A stretch of 60,032 nucleotides of DNA from Bradyrhizobium guangdongense (GTDB lineage Bacteria > Pseudomonadota > Alphaproteobacteria > Rhizobiales > Xanthobacteraceae), in contig NZ_PPPT01000034.1 of the NCBI RefSeq assembly GCF_006483445.1, positions 1 to 60,032 on the forward strand, given 5' to 3'. This document shows, in pieces, positions 40,220 to 49,205 of this stretch. The notes beneath the pieces are model-generated. The model made no database searches and was not told where the DNA came from. It worked only from the letters and a program-made list of their open reading frames with translations. The translations under genes and the position numbers were made by a program. Within the stretch, counting starts at the first letter, position 1, and every line of letters starts with the position of its first letter.

Positions 40220-40534
40220 ATGAGTGAAGCACCAGAACAGGATGGCAAGCGCGTCGTATTCGAGCGGCCTCTCGAGGCGCGCTTGATGGCGATCGACGGA
40301 ACGTGGCAACGCGCGTGCAAGATCCACGATGTATCCGAGACGAGCGCAAAGTTGGTAGTCGATGGTTCGATCACGGATATTCAAAAGGAGTTCTTCCTCG
40401 TGCTCTCGGAGACCGGCCTTGCCTACCGGCATTGCGAACTCTCCTGGGTGAACGGTGAATTCGTGGGGGTCCAATTCTTCAATCGCGGACGGGCAGGCAA
40501 GCGGGCTCGCCGCGGTGAAACCCTGGTGAAGTAG
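40220..40534 (+). CDS. PilZ-like protein
   Basis: A 104-residue protein of PilZ type. KRVVFERPLEARLMAIDGTWQRAC and IHDVSETSAKLVV correspond to the first strands and to a degenerate DxSxxG motif (DVSETSA lacks the Gly); GEFVGVQFF is the C-terminal strand. The RxxxR motif is missing, so c-di-GMP binding is doubtful. Start 40220 (MSEAPEQ) with a GGGGTGG upstream. A terminator follows at 40611. Confidence 0.65.
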   Translation: MSEAPEQDGKRVVFERPLEARLMAIDGTWQRACKIHDVSETSAKLVVDGSITDIQKEFFLVLSETGLAYRHCELSWVNGEFVGVQFFNRGRAGKRARRGETLVK

Positions 40535-40610
40535 CGCTGGTGGTTACGCCGCGATGGCGCTGGCGCGATTCTTTATTCTCCGCGAGGGAACAACACACGG
40601 TAAGTCGGCA

Positions 40611-40634
40611 GGCCTCGCTTCGGCGGGGCCTTTT
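40611..40634 (+). terminator. Rho-independent terminator
   Basis: GGCCTCGC (40611-40618), loop TTCG, GCGGGGCC (40623-40630) with one G-T pair, then TTTT. It ends the PilZ transcript just before the converging FAD gene. Confidence 0.8.
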
Positions 40635-40642
40635 CGCGACGC

Positions 40643-42361
40643 CTAGCCGAGATACGTGCGCAAGCCTCCCGCAGCATCCATCGCCGCGCACCAGCCAAAC
40701 ACGATGGCCGGGCCGATCATCGTGCCGGGTCCCGGATAGGTGCCGCGGAAGATCGAGGAGGCGTCGGTGCCGACGGCATACAGGCCCGGGATGACTGTCC
40801 CGTCGCGGGCCAGCACGCGCGCCGCGGCATCCGTGCGCAAGCCGGCGCTGCTGGCGAGATCGGATGGCCAGACCGCCACGGCGTAGTATGGGCCGGGGCC
40901 GACGGAGCGCAGGCAGGGGTTGGGCTTCGTGTCGGGGTCGCCGTTGAAGCGGTTGAGTTCGCTGGAGCCGCGGCCAAAGTCTTCGTCCACGCCGGTCTCG
41001 GCGTAGCGGTTGTAGCGCGCGATTGTCTGGGGGAGCTCGTCGCCATCGACGCCGATCTTTTTTGCGAGCGCCTCGATCGTCTCGCCTTCGATGAGATATT
41101 TGGCCTGAAGGAACCGCTCCAGATTCCTGGTGCCGGGATGAACCAGCCCGATGCCAAAATCCCTGATGAAGCTGCGATCGCAGACCAGATGCGCCGGCGC
41201 CGTTGACGCGGCCAAGGCGTTCGAGCGCAGCATCGCGGCGACGAAGTCATGGTAGGAATCGGCTTCGTTGACGAAGCGGCGGCCCGACTTGTTGACCGCA
41301 AGCAGTCCCGGCTTGGCGCGGTCGAGCATGATGTGGGGGAAGACCGCGACATGGCCGTCGTCCTGCGTCATGACCGAGACGGGCATCCAGAGGCCCGGGC
41401 TTTCGAGATCGCGCGTGATGACGGCATCGGCACGTTCGCCTGCCAAAATGCCGTCGCCGCTGTTGGACGGCGGTGCGAGCGAATAGCGGCGCGCGGCATC
41501 CGGAAACAGTCTTTCGCGAAGCTCGCTGCTCCAGCCGATGCCACCCGTGGCCAGCACGACGCCCTTGCGGGTGCGGACCGCCAGCTCTCCGGCCGAAGTC
41601 TTGAGAACGGCGCCGATGACCGCATCGCCCTCGCGGACGAGCTCGCGGAGCGCTGTCTCGAACCGCAGGTCGACGCCGGCGCCGATGATATCGGCAAACA
41701 GCCGTGCGACGAGTGCGTTGCCCATCAGCAGACGCGTCCCGCGCCGGTAGCTGGTGCGATCCAGCGCATGCCGGGCGAGAAGGCCGAGGACATGCGTGAA
41801 GTTCGTCCAGGTGCGGAACGGAGCGAGCAGCGCCGGGATGTCGGTCTTTCCGACCATCATGCCACCGAGAACCATGAACTCCCGGCGCGGCGGCCGGATG
41901 CGACCGAAGTCTGCGCCGAGCTTGCGGCCGTCATAGGGCTTGGCGCCGAGGGCGCGGCCACCGATCGAGGCGCCCGGCAGGTTCTTGTAATCGGGATGCA
42001 CAGGCGGCGCGGCGAACTGCACGCTCGTCTTCTGCTCGAGATAATCGAGCACGATCGGACCGGCTTTGAGGAACGTCTCCAGGCGCTCGTCGGTCGCGTG
42101 CGCGCCGAGGATCGCGGCGAGATAGGTTTTGGCCGTTTCGAGCGTGTCAGGCGTGCCCGCACGCTGGCTCTGCCGGCTGCCGGGGATCCAGACGGTCCCG
42201 GCTGACGTCGCGGTGGTGCCGCCGACCACATCGGACTTTTCGCAGAGGGTGACCTGCAAGCCTTCGAGGGCGCCGACCAGCGCGGCGGTCATGCCGGCCG
42301 CGCCGGCACCGATCACCAGGAGATCGGTCTCGATATCGAAGGCGCGATCGACGTCCGGCAT
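40643..42361 (-). CDS. FAD-dependent dehydrogenase (fumarate reductase / ketosteroid dehydrogenase fold)
   Basis: A 572-residue flavoprotein. LLVIGAGAAGMTAALVGALEG is the FAD motif, followed by TSAGTVWIPG; GVVLATGGIGWSSELR, the GDG loop, and GLYAVGTDASSIFRGTYPGPGTMIGPAIVFG are conserved in the 3-ketosteroid-delta1-dehydrogenase and flavocytochrome c groups. It would dehydrogenate or reduce a cyclic or unsaturated acid. Last gene of the leftward catabolic operon, 12 bp after the TIM-barrel gene. Electron acceptor unknown. Confidence 0.88.
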   Translation of the reverse strand: MPDVDRAFDIETDLLVIGAGAAGMTAALVGALEGLQVTLCEKSDVVGGTTATSAGTVWIPGSRQSQRAGTPDTLETAKTYLAAILGAHATDERLETFLKAGPIVLDYLEQKTSVQFAAPPVHPDYKNLPGASIGGRALGAKPYDGRKLGADFGRIRPPRREFMVLGGMMVGKTDIPALLAPFRTWTNFTHVLGLLARHALDRTSYRRGTRLLMGNALVARLFADIIGAGVDLRFETALRELVREGDAVIGAVLKTSAGELAVRTRKGVVLATGGIGWSSELRERLFPDAARRYSLAPPSNSGDGILAGERADAVITRDLESPGLWMPVSVMTQDDGHVAVFPHIMLDRAKPGLLAVNKSGRRFVNEADSYHDFVAAMLRSNALAASTAPAHLVCDRSFIRDFGIGLVHPGTRNLERFLQAKYLIEGETIEALAKKIGVDGDELPQTIARYNRYAETGVDEDFGRGSSELNRFNGDPDTKPNPCLRSVGPGPYYAVAVWPSDLASSAGLRTDAAARVLARDGTVIPGLYAVGTDASSIFRGTYPGPGTMIGPAIVFGWCAAMDAAGGLRTYLG

Positions 42362-42373
42362 CGGCGAGCCCCC

Positions 42374-43192
42374 TTACGCCGACCTGCGCGCCCTCGCGAC
42401 GACGGCTTTCGCCGCCTCCAGCGCGCGGCGCGCCCGGGTCTGTGCGTCAACGGTTTTTGCCAGTTGAACGGTCGGGACCTCGATGCTGATCGTTAGGTCA
42501 TCAGGCAATGCACGCGCCAGGCCAATGAGGTCGATACCGCCCTCGCCCGGAAGCATCCGTTCCTCGCGTGCGGCATGGATGAGCGCCTCCGTCGTCGCCG
42601 GGCGCTCGGCCGGGCCGTCGCAGATCTGCCAGTAGTGCAGGCGTTTTGCCGGGATGGTGCCGATATCCGCAAGCGAGCTTCGCGACCGGTCGAAATGCAG
42701 CGCGTCGACCAAAATGCCGGCGCAGGGATGATCGACCTCGTCGACGATGCGCATGGCGGTCCTCAGGTCGGGAACGCTGGTCCAGGGCATGAATTCGAGA
42801 TCGGATGTCAGGCCATATCTCGCCGCGGCCTCGCAAAACTGCCGGTAGCGATCGGAGAACCGCGCCAGATCGGGATCGTAGGCCGCAACGAGAATGTGCT
42901 TGGCGCCGAGCCGCGCGCCTGCTTCGAAGAACGGGGTGAATGCGGCGACGTCCGTGTCCGGCCTGAAGGCAACGACTTCGAGATCGGCAACCGTCACGCC
43001 CGTGGCCTGCATCCGCCCCAGCGTCTCCCGGAGCAGCGGTTCGTCGTCCATCAGGCGATAGGCAATGCCATCAGGCGTTGCCGGCAGCAGCCTGAGGCCG
43101 ACCTTGCCGTAGCCGACGCGGGCCGCGACCTCGATCATCGCGGGCGGTGCGAGATCGAGCACGGTCAATGCGGCCAGCGAAAAACCAGACAT
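42374..43192 (-). CDS. TIM-barrel sugar phosphate isomerase/epimerase family protein
   Basis: A 272-residue AP_endonuc_2-type barrel. EVAARVGYGKVGLRLLP, LEVVAFRPDT, AKHILVAAYDPDLARFSDRY, EFMPWTSVPD, AGILVDALHFDRS and HYWQICDGPAE provide the Glu, Asp and His metal-binding set. Members are sugar isomerases, inosose dehydratases or dehydroshikimate dehydratases. Beside a type II dehydroquinase, the dehydroshikimate dehydratase reaction is plausible. The start (ATG 43192) overlaps the upstream stop (TGATG). Confidence 0.82.
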   Translation of the reverse strand: MSGFSLAALTVLDLAPPAMIEVAARVGYGKVGLRLLPATPDGIAYRLMDDEPLLRETLGRMQATGVTVADLEVVAFRPDTDVAAFTPFFEAGARLGAKHILVAAYDPDLARFSDRYRQFCEAAARYGLTSDLEFMPWTSVPDLRTAMRIVDEVDHPCAGILVDALHFDRSRSSLADIGTIPAKRLHYWQICDGPAERPATTEALIHAAREERMLPGEGGIDLIGLARALPDDLTISIEVPTVQLAKTVDAQTRARRALEAAKAVVARARRSA

Positions 43193-43848
43193 CACTCGAA
43201 ATCCGCAATGCGCGCGTCGAGCGCGAACATCGCCTGATAGATCTCCGGCTCGCTCGCCAGCGCCAGGACGTCAGGCGCGATTTCGTCGGCCTTGCGCAAG
43301 GCCGATCGCAGCGCGGCGACATCGAGCGCCTCGATCAACAGGAGGCCTGCGAAAAACCCCTCGTTCCTCCGCATGCCCTTTTCCGCCGTCCGCACCGACG
43401 TGCGCGCCTCGTCGGTTACGCCGATCTGCACGGCGGCGATGCCGTCGCATGCCACCAGCGCATTCGCCAACTGCCCGCGATCATCGGGAAGCTTTTCAAT
43501 CCGCAGCGCCGCGATCGTGGCGCCCTCGCCGCGCCCGGCGCGCGCGGCCATGACGCCACCGCCGCGGATGAAATTGCCGAGCTTCGGCATGATGCGCTGC
43601 GACCACGGCGTCGGTGCGTTGAGGCGCGCCAGATAGGCCTCGCCGTCGAGCACTTCGGGCGCCTCCAACTCGTAGAGGATGAAGAAGCGGTTGACGTCGT
43701 CCCGCGCGGCGCGGAACACGCGCGACGCCAGGAACCCCTTGGTCGTGACGCGCTCGGTCGTGTGCTCGCGCGTCAGCCAGTGCCGATAGTCGGTCAGGTC
43801 GGACGTTTCGACGTCGCTCCAGATGGCGAGAAATCCCGCTCCGCGCAT
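43192..43848 (-). CDS. EthD/DUF4286-like dimeric alpha-beta protein
   Basis: A 218-residue soluble protein with two ferredoxin-like halves. The first half (residues 1-110) has AGFLAIWSDVETSDLTDYRHWLTREH and FFILYELEAPEVLDGEAYLARL, the DUF4286/EthD pattern; the second is a degenerate repeat. The start at 43848 has AGGAGG eight bases upstream. Such proteins accompany degradation operons; a role as small-molecule binding or isomerising protein is possible. Confidence 0.65.
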   Translation of the reverse strand: MRGAGFLAIWSDVETSDLTDYRHWLTREHTTERVTTKGFLASRVFRAARDDVNRFFILYELEAPEVLDGEAYLARLNAPTPWSQRIMPKLGNFIRGGGVMAARAGRGEGATIAALRIEKLPDDRGQLANALVACDGIAAVQIGVTDEARTSVRTAEKGMRRNEGFFAGLLLIEALDVAALRSALRKADEIAPDVLALASEPEIYQAMFALDARIADFE

Positions 43849-43861
43849 CCCACCCTCCTGC

Positions 43862-44353
43862 TTACGCTTTTCCCACCGGGATCCCGTGCAGCGCCGCCGG
43901 GATCGTTGCAGGCAATTGTCCGAGCTTCTGCACGACCGCCAACATCGCGGCGAGATAGCCGTACGGGCCCATGCCGCAAATGACGGAGGTGCAGGCACTC
44001 GAGGTGATGGAGTGGCGGTGCAGCTCGTCGCGCGCGTGGATATTCGAGATGTGGACCTCGATCTTGATACCGTCAAAGATCTTCAGCGCGTCGATCAGGG
44101 CGATCGAGGTGAAGGAATAGGCCGCGGGGTTCATGATGATCGCATCCGCCTTGCCGTGAGCGGACTGGATCAGGCTGACGAGCTCGCCTTCCATGTTGGA
44201 CTGATGGAAGGTAACAGATATGCCGAGCTGGTTGGCCAGCGCCTGGCAACTGTCCTCGATCTGCTTCAGCGTCGTCGTGCCGTAGATGTGCGGCTCGCGG
44301 ATGCCGAGGAAATTGAGATTGGGTCCATTGAGGATCATGATCCTTGCGGCCAT
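43862..44353 (-). CDS. aroQ: type II 3-dehydroquinate dehydratase
   Basis: A 163-residue enzyme that interconverts 3-dehydroquinate and 3-dehydroshikimate. LNGPNLNFLGIREPHIYG (catalytic Arg and Tyr), FHQSNMEGELVSLIQ, MNPAAYSFTSIALIDAL and VHISNIHARDELHRHS are conserved; His at about 105 is the general acid. Length as usual (about 150). GAAGGG precedes ATG 44353. Location in a catabolic operon with a TRAP transporter suggests a degradative rather than biosynthetic role. Confidence 0.93.
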   Translation of the reverse strand: MAARIMILNGPNLNFLGIREPHIYGTTTLKQIEDSCQALANQLGISVTFHQSNMEGELVSLIQSAHGKADAIIMNPAAYSFTSIALIDALKIFDGIKIEVHISNIHARDELHRHSITSSACTSVICGMGPYGYLAAMLAVVQKLGQLPATIPAALHGIPVGKA

Positions 44354-44395
44354 TTCGCCCTTCCCTTCCGTTCTTCCTGACGCGACGCGGGGCAA

Positions 44396-45676
44396 TCAGC
44401 CGCCGAACCATTTGGCCGGGACCGTCACCAGTCCCGGGAACAGTACCATGGCAAACAGCACAATCAGTTGCGCGATCATGAACGGCCAGACGCCCTTGAT
44501 GATGTCCTCCATGCTGATCCTGGAGACGCCGCAGACGACGTTGAGCACGATGCCGACCGGCGGCGTGATCAGGCCGATGGCGTTATTGATGATGAAGAGG
44601 ACGCCGAAATAGACGGGATCGATGCCGGCCGCCTTGATGATCGGCATCAGGATCGGCGTGAGAATGAGGATCGTCGGCGTCATGTCGAGCGCGGTGCCCA
44701 CGATCACCACGACGACCATGATCGCCAGCATCAGGAGCGTCTGGTTGCCCATGAAGGGTTTTAGCAGGGTGACGACCTGGGCCGAGATTTCGGAGACCGT
44801 GATCAGCCAGGACGACACCAGCGCCGCGGCCACCAGGAACATGACCACGCTCGTCGTCACGGCGGAGGAGACGAAGACGTCGTAGAGCTGAGACGGCTTC
44901 AATTCCCGGTAGATGCAGGTCGCAACGAACAGCGAGTAGACGGCGACGACGACGGCGGCCTCGGTCGGGGTAAAGATGCCGAAGCGAAGGCCGACGATGA
45001 TGATGACGGGCAGCATCAAGGCCCAGAAGCCATCGACCACGGCCGTCAGGACCTCCTTCATCGACGCCCGCGGTGGCGGCGTCAGGTTCTCCAGCCGCAC
45101 CACCCACCACCACGCGATGCAGAGGCCGGCGCCCAGCAGCAGCCCCGGCACGATGCCCGCCAGAAACAGTTTTGAGATCGACACGCCGGCGGCGACGCCG
45201 AAGATCACGAACCCGATGCTGGGCGGAATGACGGGCGCGATGATGCCGCCGGCCGCAACCAGCCCGGCCGCATATTTCTTCTTGTGGCCGGCCGCCACCA
45301 TCATCGGCACCAGCAGGGCTGCGAGTGCGGCGGCATCCGCGGCAGCAGAGCCCGAGAGCGATGCCAGGATGCAGGAGGCCAGGATCGTGACATAGCCAAG
45401 CCCGCCGCGGAAATGCCCGACCGCGACGAGGGCGACGTTGACGATGCGCTTGGCAAGCCCACCCTTGTTCATGATCTCGCCGGCGAGCATGAAGAAGGGA
45501 ATGGCCATCAGCGGAAAGGAGTCCGCCCCGTTGATCACGTTCTGCGCCACGATCTGGGAATCGAACATGTCGATCGTGCTCATCAGCGCGACGCCGCAGA
45601 CGATCAGCGCGAAGGCGATCGGCATGCCCAGCGCCATGGCGCCGAGCAGCGAGAAGGTGAAGACGGCGATCGTCAT
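44396..45676 (-). CDS. dctM: TRAP transporter large permease subunit
   Basis: A 426-residue DctM-like permease, 12 or so helices: ADSFPLMAIPFFMLAGEIMNKGG, GSAAADAAALAALLVP, GGIIAPVIPPSIGFVIFGVAAG, and GLITPPVGIVLNVVCGVS. Works with the small subunit and the binding protein to import a carboxylate, driven by a sodium or proton gradient. Stop 42 bases before aroQ starts; the small subunit gene lies 55 bp upstream. Same operon. Confidence 0.95.
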   Translation of the reverse strand: MTIAVFTFSLLGAMALGMPIAFALIVCGVALMSTIDMFDSQIVAQNVINGADSFPLMAIPFFMLAGEIMNKGGLAKRIVNVALVAVGHFRGGLGYVTILASCILASLSGSAAADAAALAALLVPMMVAAGHKKKYAAGLVAAGGIIAPVIPPSIGFVIFGVAAGVSISKLFLAGIVPGLLLGAGLCIAWWWVVRLENLTPPPRASMKEVLTAVVDGFWALMLPVIIIVGLRFGIFTPTEAAVVVAVYSLFVATCIYRELKPSQLYDVFVSSAVTTSVVMFLVAAALVSSWLITVSEISAQVVTLLKPFMGNQTLLMLAIMVVVVIVGTALDMTPTILILTPILMPIIKAAGIDPVYFGVLFIINNAIGLITPPVGIVLNVVCGVSRISMEDIIKGVWPFMIAQLIVLFAMVLFPGLVTVPAKWFGG

Positions 45677-45731
45677 GGCGTGACCTTGATGGCGCGGAGG
45701 GAGGACATGAGCGCTGTTGTGGCAGAGGACA

Positions 45732-46241
45732 TCAGACCTCCTCCGATTCCCGGACCGCCACCAGATCGTCTTCGCTCGCCTGCCCGCTGATCACCCGGTA
45801 CAGGTCGTAGAGCAGGATGACCCCGGCGGAGACGCCGAAGATCACGCCGACAGCGTAGAAGATGGCCATCGAAAGACCGGTGGCCGGCGCCCGATCCCCC
45901 AGGTTGATGATGGTCTGGCGCCAGCTTCCCGAGAGCAGCAGCCAGTCGGCGAACAGCATCAGGCAGTAGTTGATGATGAAGCAGATTCGCTTGCCGGTGG
46001 CCGGAAGCATGCGGACCAGGGTATCGACGCCGAGATGGGCGTGCCCGCGCAACGCGACGATGGCGCCGAGGAAGGTCAGCCAGACCAGCAGCCAGCGCGA
46101 CAGCTCCTCCGAGATCGCGATGCCGGAGTTGAAGCCGTAACGCAAGACCACGTTGCCGAAGACTAGCACCACCATGACCAGGAGACAGGCGGCAATGACG
46201 GCCTTGAGAAGCGAGCAATAGAGATCGAGAAATCGCGCCAT
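45732..46241 (-). CDS. dctQ: TRAP transporter small permease subunit
   Basis: A 169-residue, four-helix DctQ protein: LVFGNVVLRYGFNSGIAISEELSRWLLVWLTFLGAIVAL and HLGVDTL are the family markers, with the conserved SEE..R and H-x3-D residues. It pairs with DctM. The start at 46241 (MARFLDLYCS) is used; the frame continues to 46262. 90 bp after the binding-protein gene. Confidence 0.93.
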   Translation of the reverse strand: MARFLDLYCSLLKAVIAACLLVMVVLVFGNVVLRYGFNSGIAISEELSRWLLVWLTFLGAIVALRGHAHLGVDTLVRMLPATGKRICFIINYCLMLFADWLLLSGSWRQTIINLGDRAPATGLSMAIFYAVGVIFGVSAGVILLYDLYRVISGQASEDDLVAVRESEEV

Positions 46242-46332
46242 GTGAGCGAGCCGTCCAGGCAAATGAAGGGCGAGAGCCGGCCCATGGCCCCCGATGGGCC
46301 GGCTCCGCCGTCTGCGTCACGACGAAGGTCTG

Positions 46333-47352
46333 CTACTTCACATCCTTGCGGATGCGCTCGATCTCTTCGTTGAAGAGTTTTACCGTCTCCGGACGCAGAT
46401 TGGCCGAAATCTTGTCGACGACGGGCTGGGCCGCCTTGCGCAAACGGTCGGTCTCTTCAGGCGCAATCGTGTTGAACTGCATGCCCTTGGCCTGCAATTC
46501 GGCAAGCGCCTTCTCGGTCTGGACGCGCGTCTGGTCTTTCTGGTAGCCGCGGCTCTCCTCATAGGCCTCGCGCATCAGCTTCTGCTCGGTCGGCGACAGC
46601 TTGTCCCAGAACGCCTTGCTCACCAGGATGATGTTGAGCGTGAAGGTGTGGTTGGTGGCCGAGACGTATTTCTGCACCTCGTAGAATTTGTTGGAGAGGA
46701 TCACCGTGTAGGGATTCTCCTGCCCGTCCACGGTGCGCGTCTCCAGCGCCGAATACAGTTCGCCGAACGCCATCGGGACCGGATTGGCTTTGAACGCGCC
46801 GAAGGTCTCGAGATAGACGGGGTTCGGAATCACGCGCAGCTTGAGGCCGCTGAAATCCTCGAGCTTCGTGATCGGGCGTGTGCTGTTGGTGACGTTGCGG
46901 AAGCCCAGGCCCCAATAGCCGAGCGCGACCAGCCCCTTCGACGGCAGCGTGTCGATCATCGCCTTGCCGTAGGCGCCGGTGCCGAGCGCATCGGCCTGCT
47001 CGACCGTGTTGAAGAGGAACGGGAAGTCGATCAGCCCGAATTCGGGAACGACGGTCGCCAGCGACGTCGTCGAGGCCGACAGCATTTCCTGGGTGCCGCC
47101 GCGCAGCGCGGACTGCTGCTGCAGCTCGTTGCCGAGCTGGGAGGCCGGAAACTCGCGGACCTTCATCTTGCCGTCGCTCTTCGCCAGCAGGATCTCGGCG
47201 AATTTTTTCACGCCCATGCTTACGGGGTGATCGGTGTTGTTCAGGTGGCCCCACCTGATCGTCCGCTCCTGAACATCGTCAGCGGCCGATGCGCCGACCG
47301 TCAGCGCCACGAAGATCGCCGTCGCAGACAGCGCCCGTACCAACAAGCTCAT
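46333..47352 (-). CDS. dctP: TRAP transporter substrate-binding protein
   Basis: A 339-residue periplasmic protein. Signal peptide up to about ALTVGASA. The DctP fold shows VKKFAEILLAKSDGKMKVREFPASQLGNE, GFRNVTNSTRPITKLEDFSGLKLRVIPNPVYLETF, and TVDGQENPYTVI; the arginine of KLRVIP is the usual carboxylate-binding residue. It presents an organic acid to DctQM. First gene of the leftward operon and divergent from gntR. Substrate suggested by neighbours: quinate, shikimate or another cyclic acid. Confidence 0.94.
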   Translation of the reverse strand: MSLLVRALSATAIFVALTVGASAADDVQERTIRWGHLNNTDHPVSMGVKKFAEILLAKSDGKMKVREFPASQLGNELQQQSALRGGTQEMLSASTTSLATVVPEFGLIDFPFLFNTVEQADALGTGAYGKAMIDTLPSKGLVALGYWGLGFRNVTNSTRPITKLEDFSGLKLRVIPNPVYLETFGAFKANPVPMAFGELYSALETRTVDGQENPYTVILSNKFYEVQKYVSATNHTFTLNIILVSKAFWDKLSPTEQKLMREAYEESRGYQKDQTRVQTEKALAELQAKGMQFNTIAPEETDRLRKAAQPVVDKISANLRPETVKLFNEEIERIRKDVK

Positions 47353-47428
47353 TTGTTACCTCCCTGTTCGATCGGGCACGAACGGCGGCTTAAGCCATTA
47401 TTTTCAGCACCCTCAGCTTAACCAAAAA

Positions 47429-47490
47429 TCATACATATATTTCCAAGTCAAATGAGGATTACAATTTCATATGATATTTTCGCATACATA
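47429..47490. promoter_or_regulatory. AT-rich control region between dctP and gntR
   Basis: TCATATGA at 47467-47474 is a perfect 8-bp palindrome, and related ATCATACATATAT lies at 47429-47441; a CATACATA repeat follows at 47482-47490. Such repeated CATA half-sites are plausible for the FCD-type GntR regulator transcribed to the right. Confidence 0.5.
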
Positions 47491-47573
47491 GGACGAACGT
47501 CTCTGCTATATTGCTGGCATCATTGATGGTTCGGCCGCCCATGGCGCCGGGCCGACCAAGGGATCGAAAAGGC

Positions 47574-48233
47574 ATGACGTCACTGGAGGGACGGCCCCTG
47601 TCGGCGGGCGACAGCGGCTATCAGCGCATCAGGTCCGACATCATCTTTGGCGTGCTGACGCCGTCGGTGCGCCTCAAGCTCGATGCGATGAAGGAGGATT
47701 ACGGCGTCAGCATCTCGACGCTGCGCGAGATCCTCAACCGGCTCGCGTCGGAAGGATTTGTGGTGGCCGAAGGCCAGCGCGGTTTTGAGGTGGCGCCGGT
47801 CTCGATCCAGAACCTGCGCGAGCTCGCGGACTTGCGCATCCTGCTCGAACACCACGCGATGACCGAGTCGTTCCGTGCCGGCGATGTCGAGTGGGAGGGC
47901 CGCGTGGTGTCGGCGCATCACAAGCTGGCGGCGACCGAACGCACCATCCGCACGGAAGGCGACGACCCCGAATTGCGCAAGCGCTATGACGGCGAGTTCC
48001 ACCAGGCGCTGATCTCGAGCTGCGGCTCGCGCGAGTTGATGCACGCCCACGCCGTCGTGTTCGACAAATATTTCCGCTATGCGCTGCGCTATCGCGGCTC
48101 GGAGACGGTCAACCAGCACAAGGCGCTGCTGGACTGCGCGCTGACGCGCGACATCACGCGCGCGAGAGCCGTGCTCACCGAGCACATCAATGGCTGCGTC
48201 GCCTACGCCCTCTCCTCCTGGAATGACGGCTGA
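47574..48233 (+). CDS. GntR family regulator (FCD subfamily)
   Basis: A 219-residue regulator. DNA-binding domain about 10-75: YQRIRSDIIFGVLTPSVRLKLDAM, YGVSISTLREILNRLASEGFV (recognition helix). The C-terminal all-helical FCD domain has LADLRILLEHHAM, FHQALISSCGSRELM and ALTEHI-type metal-binding His/Asp residues. The start (MTSLEGRP, 47574) is the last ATG before the domain; earlier ATGs exist at 47511 and 47526. It is divergent from the TRAP operon, so the imported acid probably acts as inducer. Confidence 0.88.
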   Translation: MTSLEGRPLSAGDSGYQRIRSDIIFGVLTPSVRLKLDAMKEDYGVSISTLREILNRLASEGFVVAEGQRGFEVAPVSIQNLRELADLRILLEHHAMTESFRAGDVEWEGRVVSAHHKLAATERTIRTEGDDPELRKRYDGEFHQALISSCGSRELMHAHAVVFDKYFRYALRYRGSETVNQHKALLDCALTRDITRARAVLTEHINGCVAYALSSWNDG

Positions 48234-48263
48234 TCGCTTGCGCGGCTGGAATCGGATTTTGGG

Positions 48264-49163
48264 ATGACGCCGAACACGATCCCCCCGCACAAGGTCGAGA
48301 CCGCGGTTGCGTCTGCCGACATTCTCGGCGAGACGCCGCTGTGGTGCGACCGCTCCCGAAAGCTGTGGTGGGTCGACATCGACGGGCACCTGCATCAATC
48401 CCTTGACCCCGCGACGGGCGCGCACGAGGTCCGCTCCTATGACTGCCATTTCCTCGGCAGCCAGGCTCTGACTGCGGACGGCTCCCACCTGCTCGCGCGC
48501 GATCTGACCATCCATCGTCGCGCGCCCGATGGCGACCTCCTGGGGCAGCTCTGTGAGGTCGAAGCCGGCCTCGACAACCGCCTCAACGACGGGCGTGTGG
48601 ACGCGCGCGGCCGCCTGTGGATCGGCACCATGGACAACCAGCTCCATCGTCCGAACGGATCGCTGTATCGCGTGGACGGAGACGGAGGGGTGACGCGCCT
48701 GTTCGACGACGTCATCGTCAGCAACGGCATCGCGTTCTCACCCGACAACCGCACGCTCTATTTCACGGATACGCGGCGTTATTGCACCTGGCGGTTCGAC
48801 TTCGATCTCGATGACGGCACGATTTCCAACAGGCAGCTGTTTGCGGATTACCGGGCCGCGCAGCAACGACCGGACGGCGCCTGCGTCGATAATCAAGGCG
48901 GCCTCTGGACGGCGTTCTTCTCGCATGGCCGCGTGGTGCGCTATCGGCCGGATGGCGAGATCGACACGATTATCTCGTTGCCGGTGACCAATCCGACCTG
49001 CGTCTGCTTCGGCGGCGACGATCTGAAGACGATGTTCGTGACGACGGCGCGAAAGTTCCTGGCGCGCGAGCAACTGGATTTGGAACCGCAGGCAGGTCAT
49101 CTCCTCGCCATTCACGGCATCGCGCAGGGGCTTCCCGAACATCGCTTCGGCCATATAGTCTGA
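48264..49163 (+). CDS. SMP-30/gluconolactonase family lactonase
   Basis: A 299-residue six-bladed propeller. LGETPLWCDRSRKLWWVDIDGHLH, DGRVDARGRLWIGTMD, VSNGIAFSPDNRTLYFTDT and RPDGACVDNQGGLWTAFF carry the Glu, Asn and Asp metal ligands. It hydrolyses an aldonolactone-type substrate. It follows gntR by 30 bp, so is in the same unit and presumably the same catabolic regulon. Confidence 0.93.
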   Translation: MTPNTIPPHKVETAVASADILGETPLWCDRSRKLWWVDIDGHLHQSLDPATGAHEVRSYDCHFLGSQALTADGSHLLARDLTIHRRAPDGDLLGQLCEVEAGLDNRLNDGRVDARGRLWIGTMDNQLHRPNGSLYRVDGDGGVTRLFDDVIVSNGIAFSPDNRTLYFTDTRRYCTWRFDFDLDDGTISNRQLFADYRAAQQRPDGACVDNQGGLWTAFFSHGRVVRYRPDGEIDTIISLPVTNPTCVCFGGDDLKTMFVTTARKFLAREQLDLEPQAGHLLAIHGIAQGLPEHRFGHIV

Positions 49164-49205
49164 GACCGGTATCGTATGCCGGCACCACGAAAGTGGGAGA
49201 TCGAG